Below the pieces are notes generated by a model. The model saw only the letters and a program-made list of their open reading frames with translations. It was not told the DNA's origin and made no database searches. Below, one piece after another: positions 30,801-38,219 of a stretch of DNA of 64,000 nucleotides (positions within the stretch are counted from its first letter, which is position 1; each line of letters opens with the position of its first letter). This DNA comes from Pyrinomonadaceae bacterium MAG19_C2-C3 (GTDB lineage: Bacteria; Acidobacteriota; Blastocatellia; Pyrinomonadales; Pyrinomonadaceae): positions 38,193 to 102,192 of the forward strand of contig JANDLT010000009.1 in NCBI GenBank assembly GCA_024330265.1. The letters run 5' to 3'. Both the position numbers and the translations under genes were made by a program.

Positions 30801-31402
30801 CTTGCCAAATCAACCAGCATCGGATTGACACGCAGTTGCGGCTCCAGCCCGTGATTTTGCAATTCTAAAAAGTAGTTGCCGCGACCGAGAATCTGAACGA
30901 ATTCGTCAACCGACGTTTTCGCTTCTTCGATTTGCCCGCGCAATAATAAAGACGGCGGAACGCCCGACAAACATGCCGACAAGCCGATTAAACCCGTGCT
31001 GTACTGTGCCAGTAATTCCTTGTCTATGCGCGGCTTATAATAAAAGCCCTCGGTGAAAGCTTTGGAAGTGAGTTTGACGAGGTTTTGATAGCCTTCGTAA
31101 TTCTTGGCGAGTAAAACCATATGGTTGTTAACTTTATCGCCCGCTTTGAGATTACTCGTACTGCGGTCGCGGCGGTCGCCCTGCGTGATGTACACCTCGC
31201 ACCCTATGATAGGCTTGACGTTGTGCGCCTTCATCGTGTTGTAGAAAGAGATTGCGCCGTACATGTTGCCGTGGTCGGTGATGGCACAGGCGGGAAAGTC
31301 ATTCTGTGCCAGATGTTTGGCGAGCGGTTTGATTTGAATCGCAGCGTCGAGCAAGCTGTGGTCTGTGTGTAGATGAAGGTGAACGAACTCTTTATTCGAC
31401 AT
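27881..31402 (-). CDS. dnaE: DNA polymerase III alpha subunit DnaE
   Basis: This is the replicative polymerase, 1173 residues. The N-terminal PHP domain (1-270) keeps the metal-site residues seen in proofreading-active DnaE1: HLH near residue 10, ITDHG, GCEVYI, NNHMVLLA, ACLSG and NDAHYL. The polymerase palm has PDIDIDF near residue 405. The thumb and fingers hold QEQIMQLAQKLAGFT and NRSHSVAYAYLA. The C-terminal OB fold (about 990-1080) starts VVTLAGIISQSQVRVTKKGDKFAIMSLED. A promoter is predicted upstream at 31449-31476. It is operonic with accA. Confidence 0.97.
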   Translation of the reverse strand: MSNKEFVHLHLHTDHSLLDAAIQIKPLAKHLAQNDFPACAITDHGNMYGAISFYNTMKAHNVKPIIGCEVYITQGDRRDRSTSNLKAGDKVNNHMVLLAKNYEGYQNLVKLTSKAFTEGFYYKPRIDKELLAQYSTGLIGLSACLSGVPPSLLLRGQIEEAKTSVDEFVQILGRGNYFLELQNHGLEPQLRVNPMLVDLARTMSVPLVATNDAHYLKPDDARAHELLLCIGSGKTMGDPNRLRYGSDKFYVRSPEEMWNLFGDEHPEALRNTLAIAEMCELKLPKGVNHVPIYPIPESCAELTIDEYFERVVREGYEERRRKVWDAQLEKGSLRHALGVYQERISTELAMIKRMGFASYFLIVWDIVRYARENNIPVGPGRGSAAGSLIAYCLKITDVDPIQYELLFERFLNPERVSMPDIDIDFCVRGRAAVIEHVAELYGRESVCQIITFGTMASKAAIKDVGRALNIQYGEVEKIAKLIPPPVRGRNVHIAQALEQVPELRQMCEQNPQVAEVIDLAQRLEGCARHASVHAAGVVISPSVLDDLIPIAVSSKSELTTQYAMSDLEKTGMLKMDFLALTTLTIISDCLTSIKQKLSQDIDFATIPLDDEAAMQLFADGRTEAIFQFESSGMQEICRRLKPKGIEDLAALNALYRPGPLDGGMVDDFIQRHHGTKSARYILPEMKDILANTHGIIVYQEQIMQLAQKLAGFTLAEADLMRRAMGKKNREEMARQQEKFIEGATARNIKLEKAEQTFNLMAQFADYGFNRSHSVAYAYLAFQTAYLKAHYPEHFYAAVLTNEIDDTSKILKYTKELRARGIALLPPDVNSSDLGFTPEKGAIRFGLAAIKGVGQASVEAILEARRDTFFGSPFDFAERVDEKALNKRVLESLVKSGSFDSLRPKECRLHVWRASLVGMTESIAAYGQRFKRSASCGQNDLFGGVAQENDTASLTVAMTDEWSNLNLLLAEKEALGFYITGHPLENYSAVIAEIGCCEDLQGVPDEEGKVVTLAGIISQSQVRVTKKGDKFAIMSLEDHTGNLKCLVWSNVYGRHQGLCVEGEAVLVSGRFESQDGGERSFVVEGLIKLDEALARRAKSVLVQLPKSNLAEMIEPLFSTLNAHQGECQVVFEVNLEPDVIVAIKLNPSLGVEGRPGLKDRLVNHGCQVKWMVSP

Positions 31403-31448
31403 GTTTTATAACCGTCAGATGGATGGTGAACTTACGGAAAGAGCGGGA

Positions 31449-31476
31449 CTATAACACGACTCAAAGGACAGGCAAT
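31449..31476 (-). promoter_or_regulatory. Predicted promoter of dnaE-accA
   Basis: On the minus strand TTGCCT (31471-31476) and TATAGT (31449-31454) are 16 bases apart. The -10 matches consensus at five of six positions. It lies about 47 bases before the dnaE start. Confidence 0.4.
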
Positions 31477-31523
31477 GAGGCGTAAATCCGTCTGCGAACC
31501 TATGTCGCATGGCTTAATGCAAA

Positions 31524-31548
31524 GAAGGGGCAATGTTTGCGCCCCTTC
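31524..31548. terminator. Hairpin between guaA and dnaE
   Basis: An 8-bp GC-rich stem (GAAGGGGC at 31524-31531 with GCCCCTTC at 31541-31548) and a nine-base loop lie downstream of guaA on the minus strand. No long T-run follows, so it may be a weak or factor-assisted terminator. Confidence 0.45.
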
Positions 31549-31619
31549 CGGTTACAAAATGCTTGAAGTTAAAAAACTTTTTGTAAACGTTCCCGCCGAC
31601 AGTTTTTAATTCGATTTCT

Positions 31620-33158
31620 TTATTCCCATTCAATCGTTCCCGGCGGTTTGGAAGTGATGTCGTACACCACGCGATTGATGCCTCTGACTTCCGAAATGAT
31701 GCGCGACGCGACGGCTTCGAGTAGTTCCTGCGGCAGACGCGCCCAGTCAGCCGTCATACCGTCGAGACTCGTGACGGCGCGCACCGCGATAACCTGTTCG
31801 TAAGTTCGCGCGTCGCCCATCACGCCGACGGTTTGAATCGGCAGTAGAACCGCGAAAGCCTGCCAGACATGTTGATTCAGATTAGCGTGACGCACTTCGT
31901 CTTCGACGATTTTGTTGGCGGCGCGCAAAATCTTTAACCGCGCCCTTGTAACCTCGCCTATGATTCTGATTGCCAGTCCGGGGCCCGGAAACGGGTGACG
32001 ATTGATTATGCTTTCGGGAACGCCGAGTTGTCTCCCAATTTCGCGCACCTCGTCTTTGAACAATTCGCGCAAAGGTTCTATGACTTTTAACTTCATCCCC
32101 TCCGGCAATCCGCCCACGTTGTGGTGTGATTTAATCGTTGCCGAAGGACCGTTGACGGAAATTGACTCTATAACATCGGGGTAGAGTGTCCCTTGCACTA
32201 AATAATGGACATCGCCTATGGACATCGCTTCATGGTCGAACACCTCTATAAACGTGCGCCCGATTGATTTTCGTTTCGCTTCCGGGTCAGAGATGTTCAC
32301 CAGATTATTTAGAAAAGCGTCGCTCGCATCAATCCCGCGCACATTCAAGGATAATTCTTGATACGCAATAAGTGTTTCTTCAAACTCACCTTCGCGCAGC
32401 AACCCGTTATTGACGAAAAGGCAAGTTTGCCGCGCTCCCACCGCCCGCCCGACAAGCGTCGCGGCGATTGTCGAGTCAACGCCACCGGATAAACCCGTGA
32501 CGATGTTGCCCGTCGGTGCTTGCTCACGTATAGATTCGATCTGCTCATTGATGATGTTTTGCGGCGTCCAATCGTCTTTAGCCCGACAGATTTTTTGGAC
32601 GAAGTTCGCAAATATCTGTTTGCCGTATTCGCTATGCGCGACTTCCGGGTGAAACTGGACACCGAATATGCGTTTGCTTAAAGCCTCAACCGCGCTAAGC
32701 GATTGCTTAGTCGTCGCCGTAGCGATGAATCCGCCGGGTAAACTCTCGACGTGATCGCCGTGACTCATCCAGACGGTCGACTCCGGCGGTATGCCGTCGA
32801 ACAAAAGGGAGTTTGTGTTTTCAACTTTTAAGCGCGCCAATCCGAATTCGCGGTTTGCCGCCCTGAACACTTTACCTCCAAGCTCGTGCATCAAAGCTTG
32901 GAGTCCGTAGCAGATTCCCAAGATAGGACAGTTCGTTTGTTCTAAGAGTCCGGCGGGAAGTTTGGGTGCGGCGTCGGCGTACACCGATGAAGGTCCGCCC
33001 GATAGAATCAATCCCGCCGGGCGGCGGCGCAAGATTTCATCAATCGAAGTATTAAAAGGAAGAATTTCGCAATACACTCCGAGTTCACGGACGCGCCTTG
33101 CGATTAGTTGCGTGTATTGCGAACCGAAATCGAGCGTCAGAATCGAATTTGTGTGCAT
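31620..33158 (-). CDS. guaA: GMP synthase (glutamine-hydrolysing)
   Basis: GuaA converts XMP to GMP using glutamine and ATP. In its 512 residues the glutamine amidotransferase domain (1-190) has the nucleophile Cys83 in GICYGLQ and the His/Glu pair in FGVQFHPE near 173. The ATP-pyrophosphatase domain has the P-loop GLSGGVDSTIAA near 222-233, LVQGTLYPDVIES near 320 and the C-terminal dimerisation domain ending YDITSKPPGTIEWE. It is divergent from the plus-strand PQQ-propeller gene, with start sites about 40 bases apart. Confidence 0.97.
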   Translation of the reverse strand: MHTNSILTLDFGSQYTQLIARRVRELGVYCEILPFNTSIDEILRRRPAGLILSGGPSSVYADAAPKLPAGLLEQTNCPILGICYGLQALMHELGGKVFRAANREFGLARLKVENTNSLLFDGIPPESTVWMSHGDHVESLPGGFIATATTKQSLSAVEALSKRIFGVQFHPEVAHSEYGKQIFANFVQKICRAKDDWTPQNIINEQIESIREQAPTGNIVTGLSGGVDSTIAATLVGRAVGARQTCLFVNNGLLREGEFEETLIAYQELSLNVRGIDASDAFLNNLVNISDPEAKRKSIGRTFIEVFDHEAMSIGDVHYLVQGTLYPDVIESISVNGPSATIKSHHNVGGLPEGMKLKVIEPLRELFKDEVREIGRQLGVPESIINRHPFPGPGLAIRIIGEVTRARLKILRAANKIVEDEVRHANLNQHVWQAFAVLLPIQTVGVMGDARTYEQVIAVRAVTSLDGMTADWARLPQELLEAVASRIISEVRGINRVVYDITSKPPGTIEWE

Positions 33159-33196
33159 ATATGTTTAGCTTCAAAAGACTTGGTATGATTGTGAAA

Positions 33197-34390
33197 ATGT
33201 TTAACCGACGGCAATCATTACGGCAATCATCGGGGCGAGTCTTACTAAAAACCTTTTTAGCGGCTCTCTGTTTCGTTCTATTATTTCAGTCGAATACTCA
33301 CGCGAATAAACAGCTTCCCTATCATAACAAGCAAGACTCCGCATTAAAATTGTCGCAACCGCTTTCCATGCTCTGGAACTTCGATTCGGGTGAAAGTCTA
33401 ATCGCGTCTCCGGCATACAATCACCAAGCGGCGTTTTTGGTTTTGGATAAAGGCAACATCGTCGCTCTGTCTTTGCAAGACGGTACGGTGCGGTGGCGCA
33501 CGGCAATCGGCGGGACTTCAAGCCTCAAACCCGTCGCCGACGAGCAAGCGGTTTATGTTGTCACCCAAACCAAAAACGGCGACGGAGTGATGCGTGTTTC
33601 GATGCGCGCGATAAGCAGCGTGAGCGGAGTTGTTTTGTGGATTAAGGAAATACCGGATGACCCGCGTTTTCTATTCGCGTGTGAAAAGAGCGTGGTGGCT
33701 GTTTTCAATCAGGGTAAAATCATGGCGGTTGATAAAGCTTCGGGGAGTCGAATTTGGTCGCGTGAGTTGGGCGGTGCGGCGGTGTCCGACGCTAAAGTGG
33801 CAGACGGTAAATTGTATGTCTCGACCACCGAAGCCATTAGTCAAATAAGTTTGGGTGACGGAACGATTGCCGGTTTTTATCAGATGCCCGGAACATCTTT
33901 CGAGCATTTATGGATAAGTAAAAATATGGTGTACGGCAGCACCGACGATAAAATCGTGACAGCGTTTGATTGGACGACACGACGCTTTGTGTGGCGCACG
34001 AAACTCGATACGGCGATTAAAACAATCACCTTGGCGGACGACGTGTTGATTGCGACTTCAACGAACAATTACGTTTATGGTTTCTCGCTTGGGCGGGGTA
34101 AGAGAATCTGGAAGCGCGACATCGGCAGCCGGATTTTAGCCGAGCCGATTGCCATTTCCGGGAGCGTTTTGCTTGCGCCGCTATCCGGCGAAACGTGTGT
34201 CGTCCTCGATGTGCGTCAAGGGCGCGTGCAGAATCTCGTTCCCGTCGGGCAGAGCATCACGGCGGCGTCGCCCACTGTCGTCAATAATCTTTTATTGCTT
34301 CCAGTGCAAAACGGGTTGCGCGCATACACGTCGCAACCCGTCGTCACTTCTCCGAAGCCGCCAAGCACGTCGAATCAATCATCGAAATGA
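33197..34390 (+). CDS. Secreted PQQ-like beta-propeller protein (BamB-like)
   Basis: The protein of about 398 residues has a signal peptide (MFNRRQSLRQSSGRVLLKTF, then LAALCFVLLF, ending near THA). Repeats of about 40 residues follow with the PQQ/quinoprotein pattern: GNIVALSLQDGTVRWRTAIGG, GKIMAVDKASGSRIWSREL, KIVTAFDWTTRRFVWR and YVYGFSLGRGKRIWKRDIG. These form a beta-propeller like BamB or a periplasmic dehydrogenase-like scaffold, with no catalytic residues recognised. Three in-frame ATGs (33161, 33185, 33197) are possible, and the last gives the best signal peptide. It is divergent from guaA. Confidence 0.75.
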   Translation: MFNRRQSLRQSSGRVLLKTFLAALCFVLLFQSNTHANKQLPYHNKQDSALKLSQPLSMLWNFDSGESLIASPAYNHQAAFLVLDKGNIVALSLQDGTVRWRTAIGGTSSLKPVADEQAVYVVTQTKNGDGVMRVSMRAISSVSGVVLWIKEIPDDPRFLFACEKSVVAVFNQGKIMAVDKASGSRIWSRELGGAAVSDAKVADGKLYVSTTEAISQISLGDGTIAGFYQMPGTSFEHLWISKNMVYGSTDDKIVTAFDWTTRRFVWRTKLDTAIKTITLADDVLIATSTNNYVYGFSLGRGKRIWKRDIGSRILAEPIAISGSVLLAPLSGETCVVLDVRQGRVQNLVPVGQSITAASPTVVNNLLLLPVQNGLRAYTSQPVVTSPKPPSTSNQSSK

Positions 34391-34433
34391 TTTGGGCGTT
34401 CGTCAATCCGATTTTTATCTTCCTTGCTGGAAT

Positions 34434-35342
34434 TTAAGCGTTGCGTGCGACGACGCCCGTGCGTGCGCGTATGTAAGAAGCGACGCGCAAGACAAGCCCG
34501 TGCGCGACATAGACTATCGCCAGTGCGAGCAGCACATAGTGCGAATAAAGCCACACCAGCATTCCTATCGCGGCAAGCACGAGGATGATAAACGGCGTTC
34601 GCCCGCGACTCATGCCGACGGATTTGAAACTCGTATAACGCACCGTACTGACCATCAATAAACCGAGCACGAGGACTAAAGCGATAATTAAAATTCCGTA
34701 GAGTTCGGCTTGTTCGTAAGTGAGATGCACGAGCGGCATCGGCGTGAAATGGATGATGGCGGCAATCAATCCGGCGGCGGGCGGCGTGGGCAAGCCGACG
34801 AAACTTTTCTTGTCAAGTTTCGCCGTTCCTTCGGCAAGCGGGCGCGGGCGTGTCGCCTGCACATTGAAGCGCGCGAGGCGAAACGCCCCGCACATCACAA
34901 ACATAAACGAAACGAACCAACCGAATTTGTGCGCTCCGCTGCCGTCGGCAAACACGCTGCCGTAACTCCAACAATAAGCGAGAAGCGCGGGAGCGATACC
35001 GAACGTCAACATGTCCGCGATGGAATCGAACTGCACGCCGAACTCGGTCGTCGTTCGCGTCATGCGTGCGATACGTCCGTCGAGCATATCGAACAACACC
35101 GCAAAGCCAATCGCGCACGCCGCATTGTCGAAGTGCCATGCCGCGCGCTGTAATTGTTCCGCTCCGCCGATGCCTATGAGTTGAAATCCGCGCATCGTTC
35201 CCATGATGGCGAAAAAGCCCATCCCTATGTTGGCGGCGGTGAAGGCGGAAGGTATTAGGTACAAGCCTTTACGCAAGCCGCGTCTTTCGCTTTGTCCTTC
35301 GCTGTGGCTTTCAATGCGGCTTTCGCTTGTGTCGTCATTCAT
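34434..35342 (-). CDS. pssA: CDP-diacylglycerol-serine O-phosphatidyltransferase
   Basis: It makes phosphatidylserine from CDP-diacylglycerol and serine in the inner membrane. In its 302 residues the CDP-alcohol phosphotransferase motif is complete: Asp85, Asp88, Gly89, Arg93, Gly102, Asp106 and Asp110 (DMLDGRIARM then GVQFDSIAD). About eight helices follow. The N-terminal 24 residues are polar and rich in Ser, Glu and Arg. It lies downstream of psd on the same strand, but with a 158-base gap that holds a palindromic repeat, so co-expression may be altered. Confidence 0.92.
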   Translation of the reverse strand: MNDDTSESRIESHSEGQSERRGLRKGLYLIPSAFTAANIGMGFFAIMGTMRGFQLIGIGGAEQLQRAAWHFDNAACAIGFAVLFDMLDGRIARMTRTTTEFGVQFDSIADMLTFGIAPALLAYCWSYGSVFADGSGAHKFGWFVSFMFVMCGAFRLARFNVQATRPRPLAEGTAKLDKKSFVGLPTPPAAGLIAAIIHFTPMPLVHLTYEQAELYGILIIALVLVLGLLMVSTVRYTSFKSVGMSRGRTPFIILVLAAIGMLVWLYSHYVLLALAIVYVAHGLVLRVASYIRARTGVVARNA

Positions 35343-35389
35343 GGCTTTATACCTTACATCACTGGAAACCGTCTCATAAATCGTTTTAG

Positions 35390-35464
35390 GAAGTTATCCA
35401 CGAATCACACGAACCGACACTAAAAATCTCTATTCTTCCTTTCGTGTGATTCGTAGATAACTTC
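35390..35464. repeat. Palindromic repeat between psd and pssA
   Basis: A 24-bp inverted repeat (35390-35413 with 35441-35464, 23 of 24 matching) carries the motif ACGAATCACACGAA and has a 27-base loop. It contains no gene and separates two genes of one pathway. It may be a dispersed REP-like element. Confidence 0.6.
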
Positions 35465-35500
35465 TCCGTCCTTCTATTCATTAAACCTAACCATTGAAAC

Positions 35501-36142
35501 TTAATCGCGCAGACGCCCTATCACCGTTGCCGCGCCTTTAACGCGGTCACCGATTTTGACTTCGACGTGGACTTCGGGCGGAAGAATCAAATCGGTGCGT
35601 GAACTGAATTTTATCAATCCGAACCGTTCGCCAAGTTGAACTTTATCGCCCGCGTTTTTCCAGCACACGATGCGGCGCGCCAAAACTCCGGCGATTTGTT
35701 TGCAAACAATCGTCATTCGCTCGCCTTCAATCGTCAAAGCGTTCTGCTCGTTTATCAAACTCGCGTCGCTTCGCGTGGCGATAACGAAACGCCCTTTCGT
35801 GTATGTCACATCTTTGATTGTTCCGGCAATCGGAGCGCGGTTGATGTGAACGTCGAAGACCGAAAGAAAGATGCTGACGACGGTCGGTGATTGGGCGTCG
35901 TCGGGGTCAACACGCTCGACGCGCGTCACGCGACCATCGGCGGGCGACACGACAACGGTCGCTTCCAAAGGCGTCGTTCGCGTGGGGTTGCGAAAGAAGT
36001 ACGCCATGAACAGCGCGATGCCGAGCATGATTGCCGCAACCAAGTAATATCCGAATCCAAATAAAATCAGAGCGATGACAGCCGGAACGATGACGAACGG
36101 AATGCCGTCGCTGATAATTAACCTGTCGCGGTTTGATGACAC
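35501..36142 (-). CDS. psd: Phosphatidylserine decarboxylase (short form)
   Basis: It decarboxylates phosphatidylserine to phosphatidylethanolamine after self-cleavage to form a pyruvoyl group. In its 213 residues, short and with two N-terminal helices (about 15-50), are SPADGRV (66-72) and FLSVFDVHINRAPI (92-105) with the catalytic Asp/His pair. The processing site reads RFGLIKFSSRTDLILP (174-188). In most short Psd proteins it is GS before the Arg, whereas here Ser180-Ser181 replaces Gly-Ser. Pathway partner pssA follows on the same strand. Confidence 0.9.
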   Translation of the reverse strand: MSSNRDRLIISDGIPFVIVPAVIALILFGFGYYLVAAIMLGIALFMAYFFRNPTRTTPLEATVVVSPADGRVTRVERVDPDDAQSPTVVSIFLSVFDVHINRAPIAGTIKDVTYTKGRFVIATRSDASLINEQNALTIEGERMTIVCKQIAGVLARRIVCWKNAGDKVQLGERFGLIKFSSRTDLILPPEVHVEVKIGDRVKGAATVIGRLRD

Positions 36143-36206
36143 AAGTTACTTTCCTTAAACCTTAATTCTTGCCTTAAATCTTAAAACTTATTGATGGAAA
36201 AACTTG

Positions 36207-36245
36207 AGGGGACGCGACATCTTTTGCGGTGAAGTCGCGTCCCCT
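36207..36245 (-). terminator. Rho-independent terminator after the DUF465 gene
   Basis: A 12-bp GC-rich inverted repeat (36207-36218 with 36234-36245) has a 15-base loop. On the minus strand it is followed by CAAGTTTTT. It lies 36 bases after the stop codon at 36281. Confidence 0.75.
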
Positions 36246-36280
36246 TCCTTGATAAATCACACGGAATATAATCAATCTGT

Positions 36281-36520
36281 TTAATGCACGGTGGATGCGC
36301 TCTGGCTATGGCGTGTCAGAATCATTTGCATCTGATCCTTGACCGCGAGTTTCTTTTTCTTGAGTACGGATTCTTCCAGCATTTCCTGGTCACTCGGATA
36401 AGCGAGTGAGGCAAGTTCGGTCAGACGCGCTTCAAAGCGTCCGTGTTCGCGTGCGAGTTCGCGGAATTCTGAATCTTTCGACATCAATTCTTCGCGCAAA
36501 TTTTCCATTATCGTGTCCAT
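36281..36520 (-). CDS. Small helical DUF465 (YdcH-like) protein
   Basis: This 79-residue protein starts MDTIMENLREELMSKDSEFR and contains the alpha-hairpin of the DUF465/YdcH family, with LKKKKLAVKDQMQMIL near residue 55 as the conserved Lys-rich second helix. The start at 36520 is decided by a strong AAGGAG site ten bases upstream; longer in-frame starts lack one. The function is unknown. A terminator follows it. Confidence 0.85.
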   Translation of the reverse strand: MDTIMENLREELMSKDSEFRELAREHGRFEARLTELASLAYPSDQEMLEESVLKKKKLAVKDQMQMILTRHSQSASTVH

Positions 36521-36694
36521 CGTCGGAATTCTCCTTACTGTTTGTGATTCGTTTATGCGACCTGCGGGCATTGAATTTTCAAACTCCCCGTGCATAAAAA
36601 GCGACTGCTGATGACCGTCAAGAAAGCGGCGGTGTGGATTCTCGGCTGATGTCAAAGGTTAGCTTAAATCTCCGGTTTTGGGCAAGCGGAAGTT

Positions 36695-37216
36695 TCATAT
36701 CAAGCGCGCCATAATCAAGGCGTCTTCCGCCGGATTACAATAATAACCCGGTCGCCGTCCGGTAATCTCGAAGCCGTGGCGGGCGTATAAACGATTCGCG
36801 TCCCCGTTGCTTTCGCGCACTTCCAAAACCGCCCATCGCAACCCGCGCCGTCTGGCGCACTGCATCAAGTCCCCTACCAGTAACCCGCCCAGCCCGTGCC
36901 GTCTGGCTTCGTTTCGGACGGCGATATTGGTGATATGCAATTCATCCACAACGATGCGCGCGGCAGCGAACGCCGCGATGCGATACGGCGGCTTGAACGC
37001 GCCCGATTTAGACAAGTCGTGCGCGTGGAGTTGTGCAGCATCCACCACGCGCACGATCGCATACTCGTTCGTCAACTCGGCTTCGTAGCCGTCAATTCCC
37101 CATAAACTTAATTGCGCCGCGACTTCAATTTCAGCGATTTCTTCAAGGTCACGCCCGGTCATAAAACGAATCACGGGGTGCATGGAACTTCCCCACGATG
37201 CTTCGATTTCAATCAT
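36695..37216 (-). CDS. rimI: Ribosomal protein alanine acetyltransferase RimI-type GNAT
   Basis: This GNAT acetyltransferase of about 173 residues has VIRFMTGRDLEEIAEIEVAA near the N-terminus. The acetyl-CoA loop ARRHGLGGLLVGDLMQ lies near 107-121, preceded by LHITNIAV, and LEVRESNGDANRLYARHGFEITGRRPGYY forms the family C-terminal end. RimI acetylates the N-terminus of ribosomal protein S18. It follows tsaB by about 30 bases on the same strand, the usual tsaB-rimI pairing. ATG at 37183 is an alternative start giving a typical family N-terminus. Confidence 0.88.
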   Translation of the reverse strand: MIEIEASWGSSMHPVIRFMTGRDLEEIAEIEVAAQLSLWGIDGYEAELTNEYAIVRVVDAAQLHAHDLSKSGAFKPPYRIAAFAAARIVVDELHITNIAVRNEARRHGLGGLLVGDLMQCARRRGLRWAVLEVRESNGDANRLYARHGFEITGRRPGYYCNPAEDALIMARLI

Positions 37217-37244
37217 CACTTTTGAATTTTACGACTTCTGGATT

Positions 37245-38006
37245 TTACGGCTTCTGAATCTTATAAGCCGGACGTACATAAATCGGATTCACATTCTGCC
37301 TGTTCACGTCCGCCTGATTTTCGTTTAACTTGGCGTGAGCCATAATTCCGATGTAGCGCGCCAGAGTTGAATCCGGTTTGCGCGCCACCATGCGCCAAAC
37401 CTTTTCGGCGTGAGCGTCAAGCATCATCCGTGCGCCTATTTGCGTCTCGAATTTTCGCGCTCCGTCGCCAATCCATAAAAGACTCCCCGCCTCAACCTCA
37501 ACCATTTCATCAAGCAGCGTTTGAATCGTGACATGCCGCACCACACCCGCTTCACGCACCACACCGGACGCACCGACTTCTAAAAGTTGCGCGAACAATT
37601 CGCTTCTCCCCGTCGGAATCGAAGCGATGACGAATTGATTACCGTGAAGTTGATTGTCATGCGCGACAGCTTCGGCGCGGGCAACGGCGTGCAATGTCGG
37701 CACGGCGATAACGGGTCGCGCCCGCGCGTAAGCGAAAGCTTTTACGGTGGCGATTCCCGTTCGTATCCCCGTAAAACTTCCGGGTCCGGCGGCAACCGCG
37801 AACGCACCCACTTCGCTCAAACCGATTTCAGATGCGCGCAATAAAGCATCTATATCTTCGAGCAGATGCAGATTTCGCGTGCGCGGCGCACCGGCGGCAG
37901 AACTTTCTTCCTCGCGTTCGGCAATCAATTTACCATCGCGCACAAGGGCGATGCTTGCCGTCAGTGTCGAAATATCAAGGCTCAAAATTATGTGTGGTGA
38001 AGGCAT
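37245..38006 (-). CDS. tsaB: tRNA threonylcarbamoyl transferase component TsaB
   Basis: This dimerising partner of TsaD is needed for t6A37 in tRNAs. The protein of about 253 residues starts MPSPHIILSLDISTLTASIALV with the ASKHA-fold phosphate 1 motif LSLDIST. The family motif AVAAGPGSFTGIRTGIATVKAFA lies near residue 60, with PVIAVPTLHAVA after it. It lacks the metal-binding His of TsaD, as usual. ATG at 38006 is preferred over an in-frame TTG at 38030. It is followed by rimI. TsaC is encoded separately at 46964. Confidence 0.92.
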   Translation of the reverse strand: MPSPHIILSLDISTLTASIALVRDGKLIAEREEESSAAGAPRTRNLHLLEDIDALLRASEIGLSEVGAFAVAAGPGSFTGIRTGIATVKAFAYARARPVIAVPTLHAVARAEAVAHDNQLHGNQFVIASIPTGRSELFAQLLEVGASGVVREAGVVRHVTIQTLLDEMVEVEAGSLLWIGDGARKFETQIGARMMLDAHAEKVWRMVARKPDSTLARYIGIMAHAKLNENQADVNRQNVNPIYVRPAYKIQKP

Positions 38007-38076
38007 CGGTTCTGTCGGGTGACTTAGCAAAGCGACTGCACGTCAAGCAGTTTGGCGAAATGAAAAGAGTATTAAA

Positions 38077-38106
38077 TTGACACTCCGATAAACGGCAAGC
38101 GATGAT
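38077..38106 (+). promoter_or_regulatory. Predicted promoter of pfkA
   Basis: TTGACA (38077-38082) and GATGAT (38101-38106) are 18 bases apart on the plus strand, with a perfect -35 and a weaker -10. It would give a leader of about 107 bases before the pfkA start. The tsaB gene diverges on the other side. Confidence 0.45.
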
Positions 38107-38219
38107 AGTCGCGCGCATTTGAAACATGCAATACGAGTTTGCCGACTCATCCCTTTTCCCTTATCCAAGTGGTCAGGCACGCCACATAAACAAGCTTGTA
38201 ACTCTAAGCCACATCAAGC

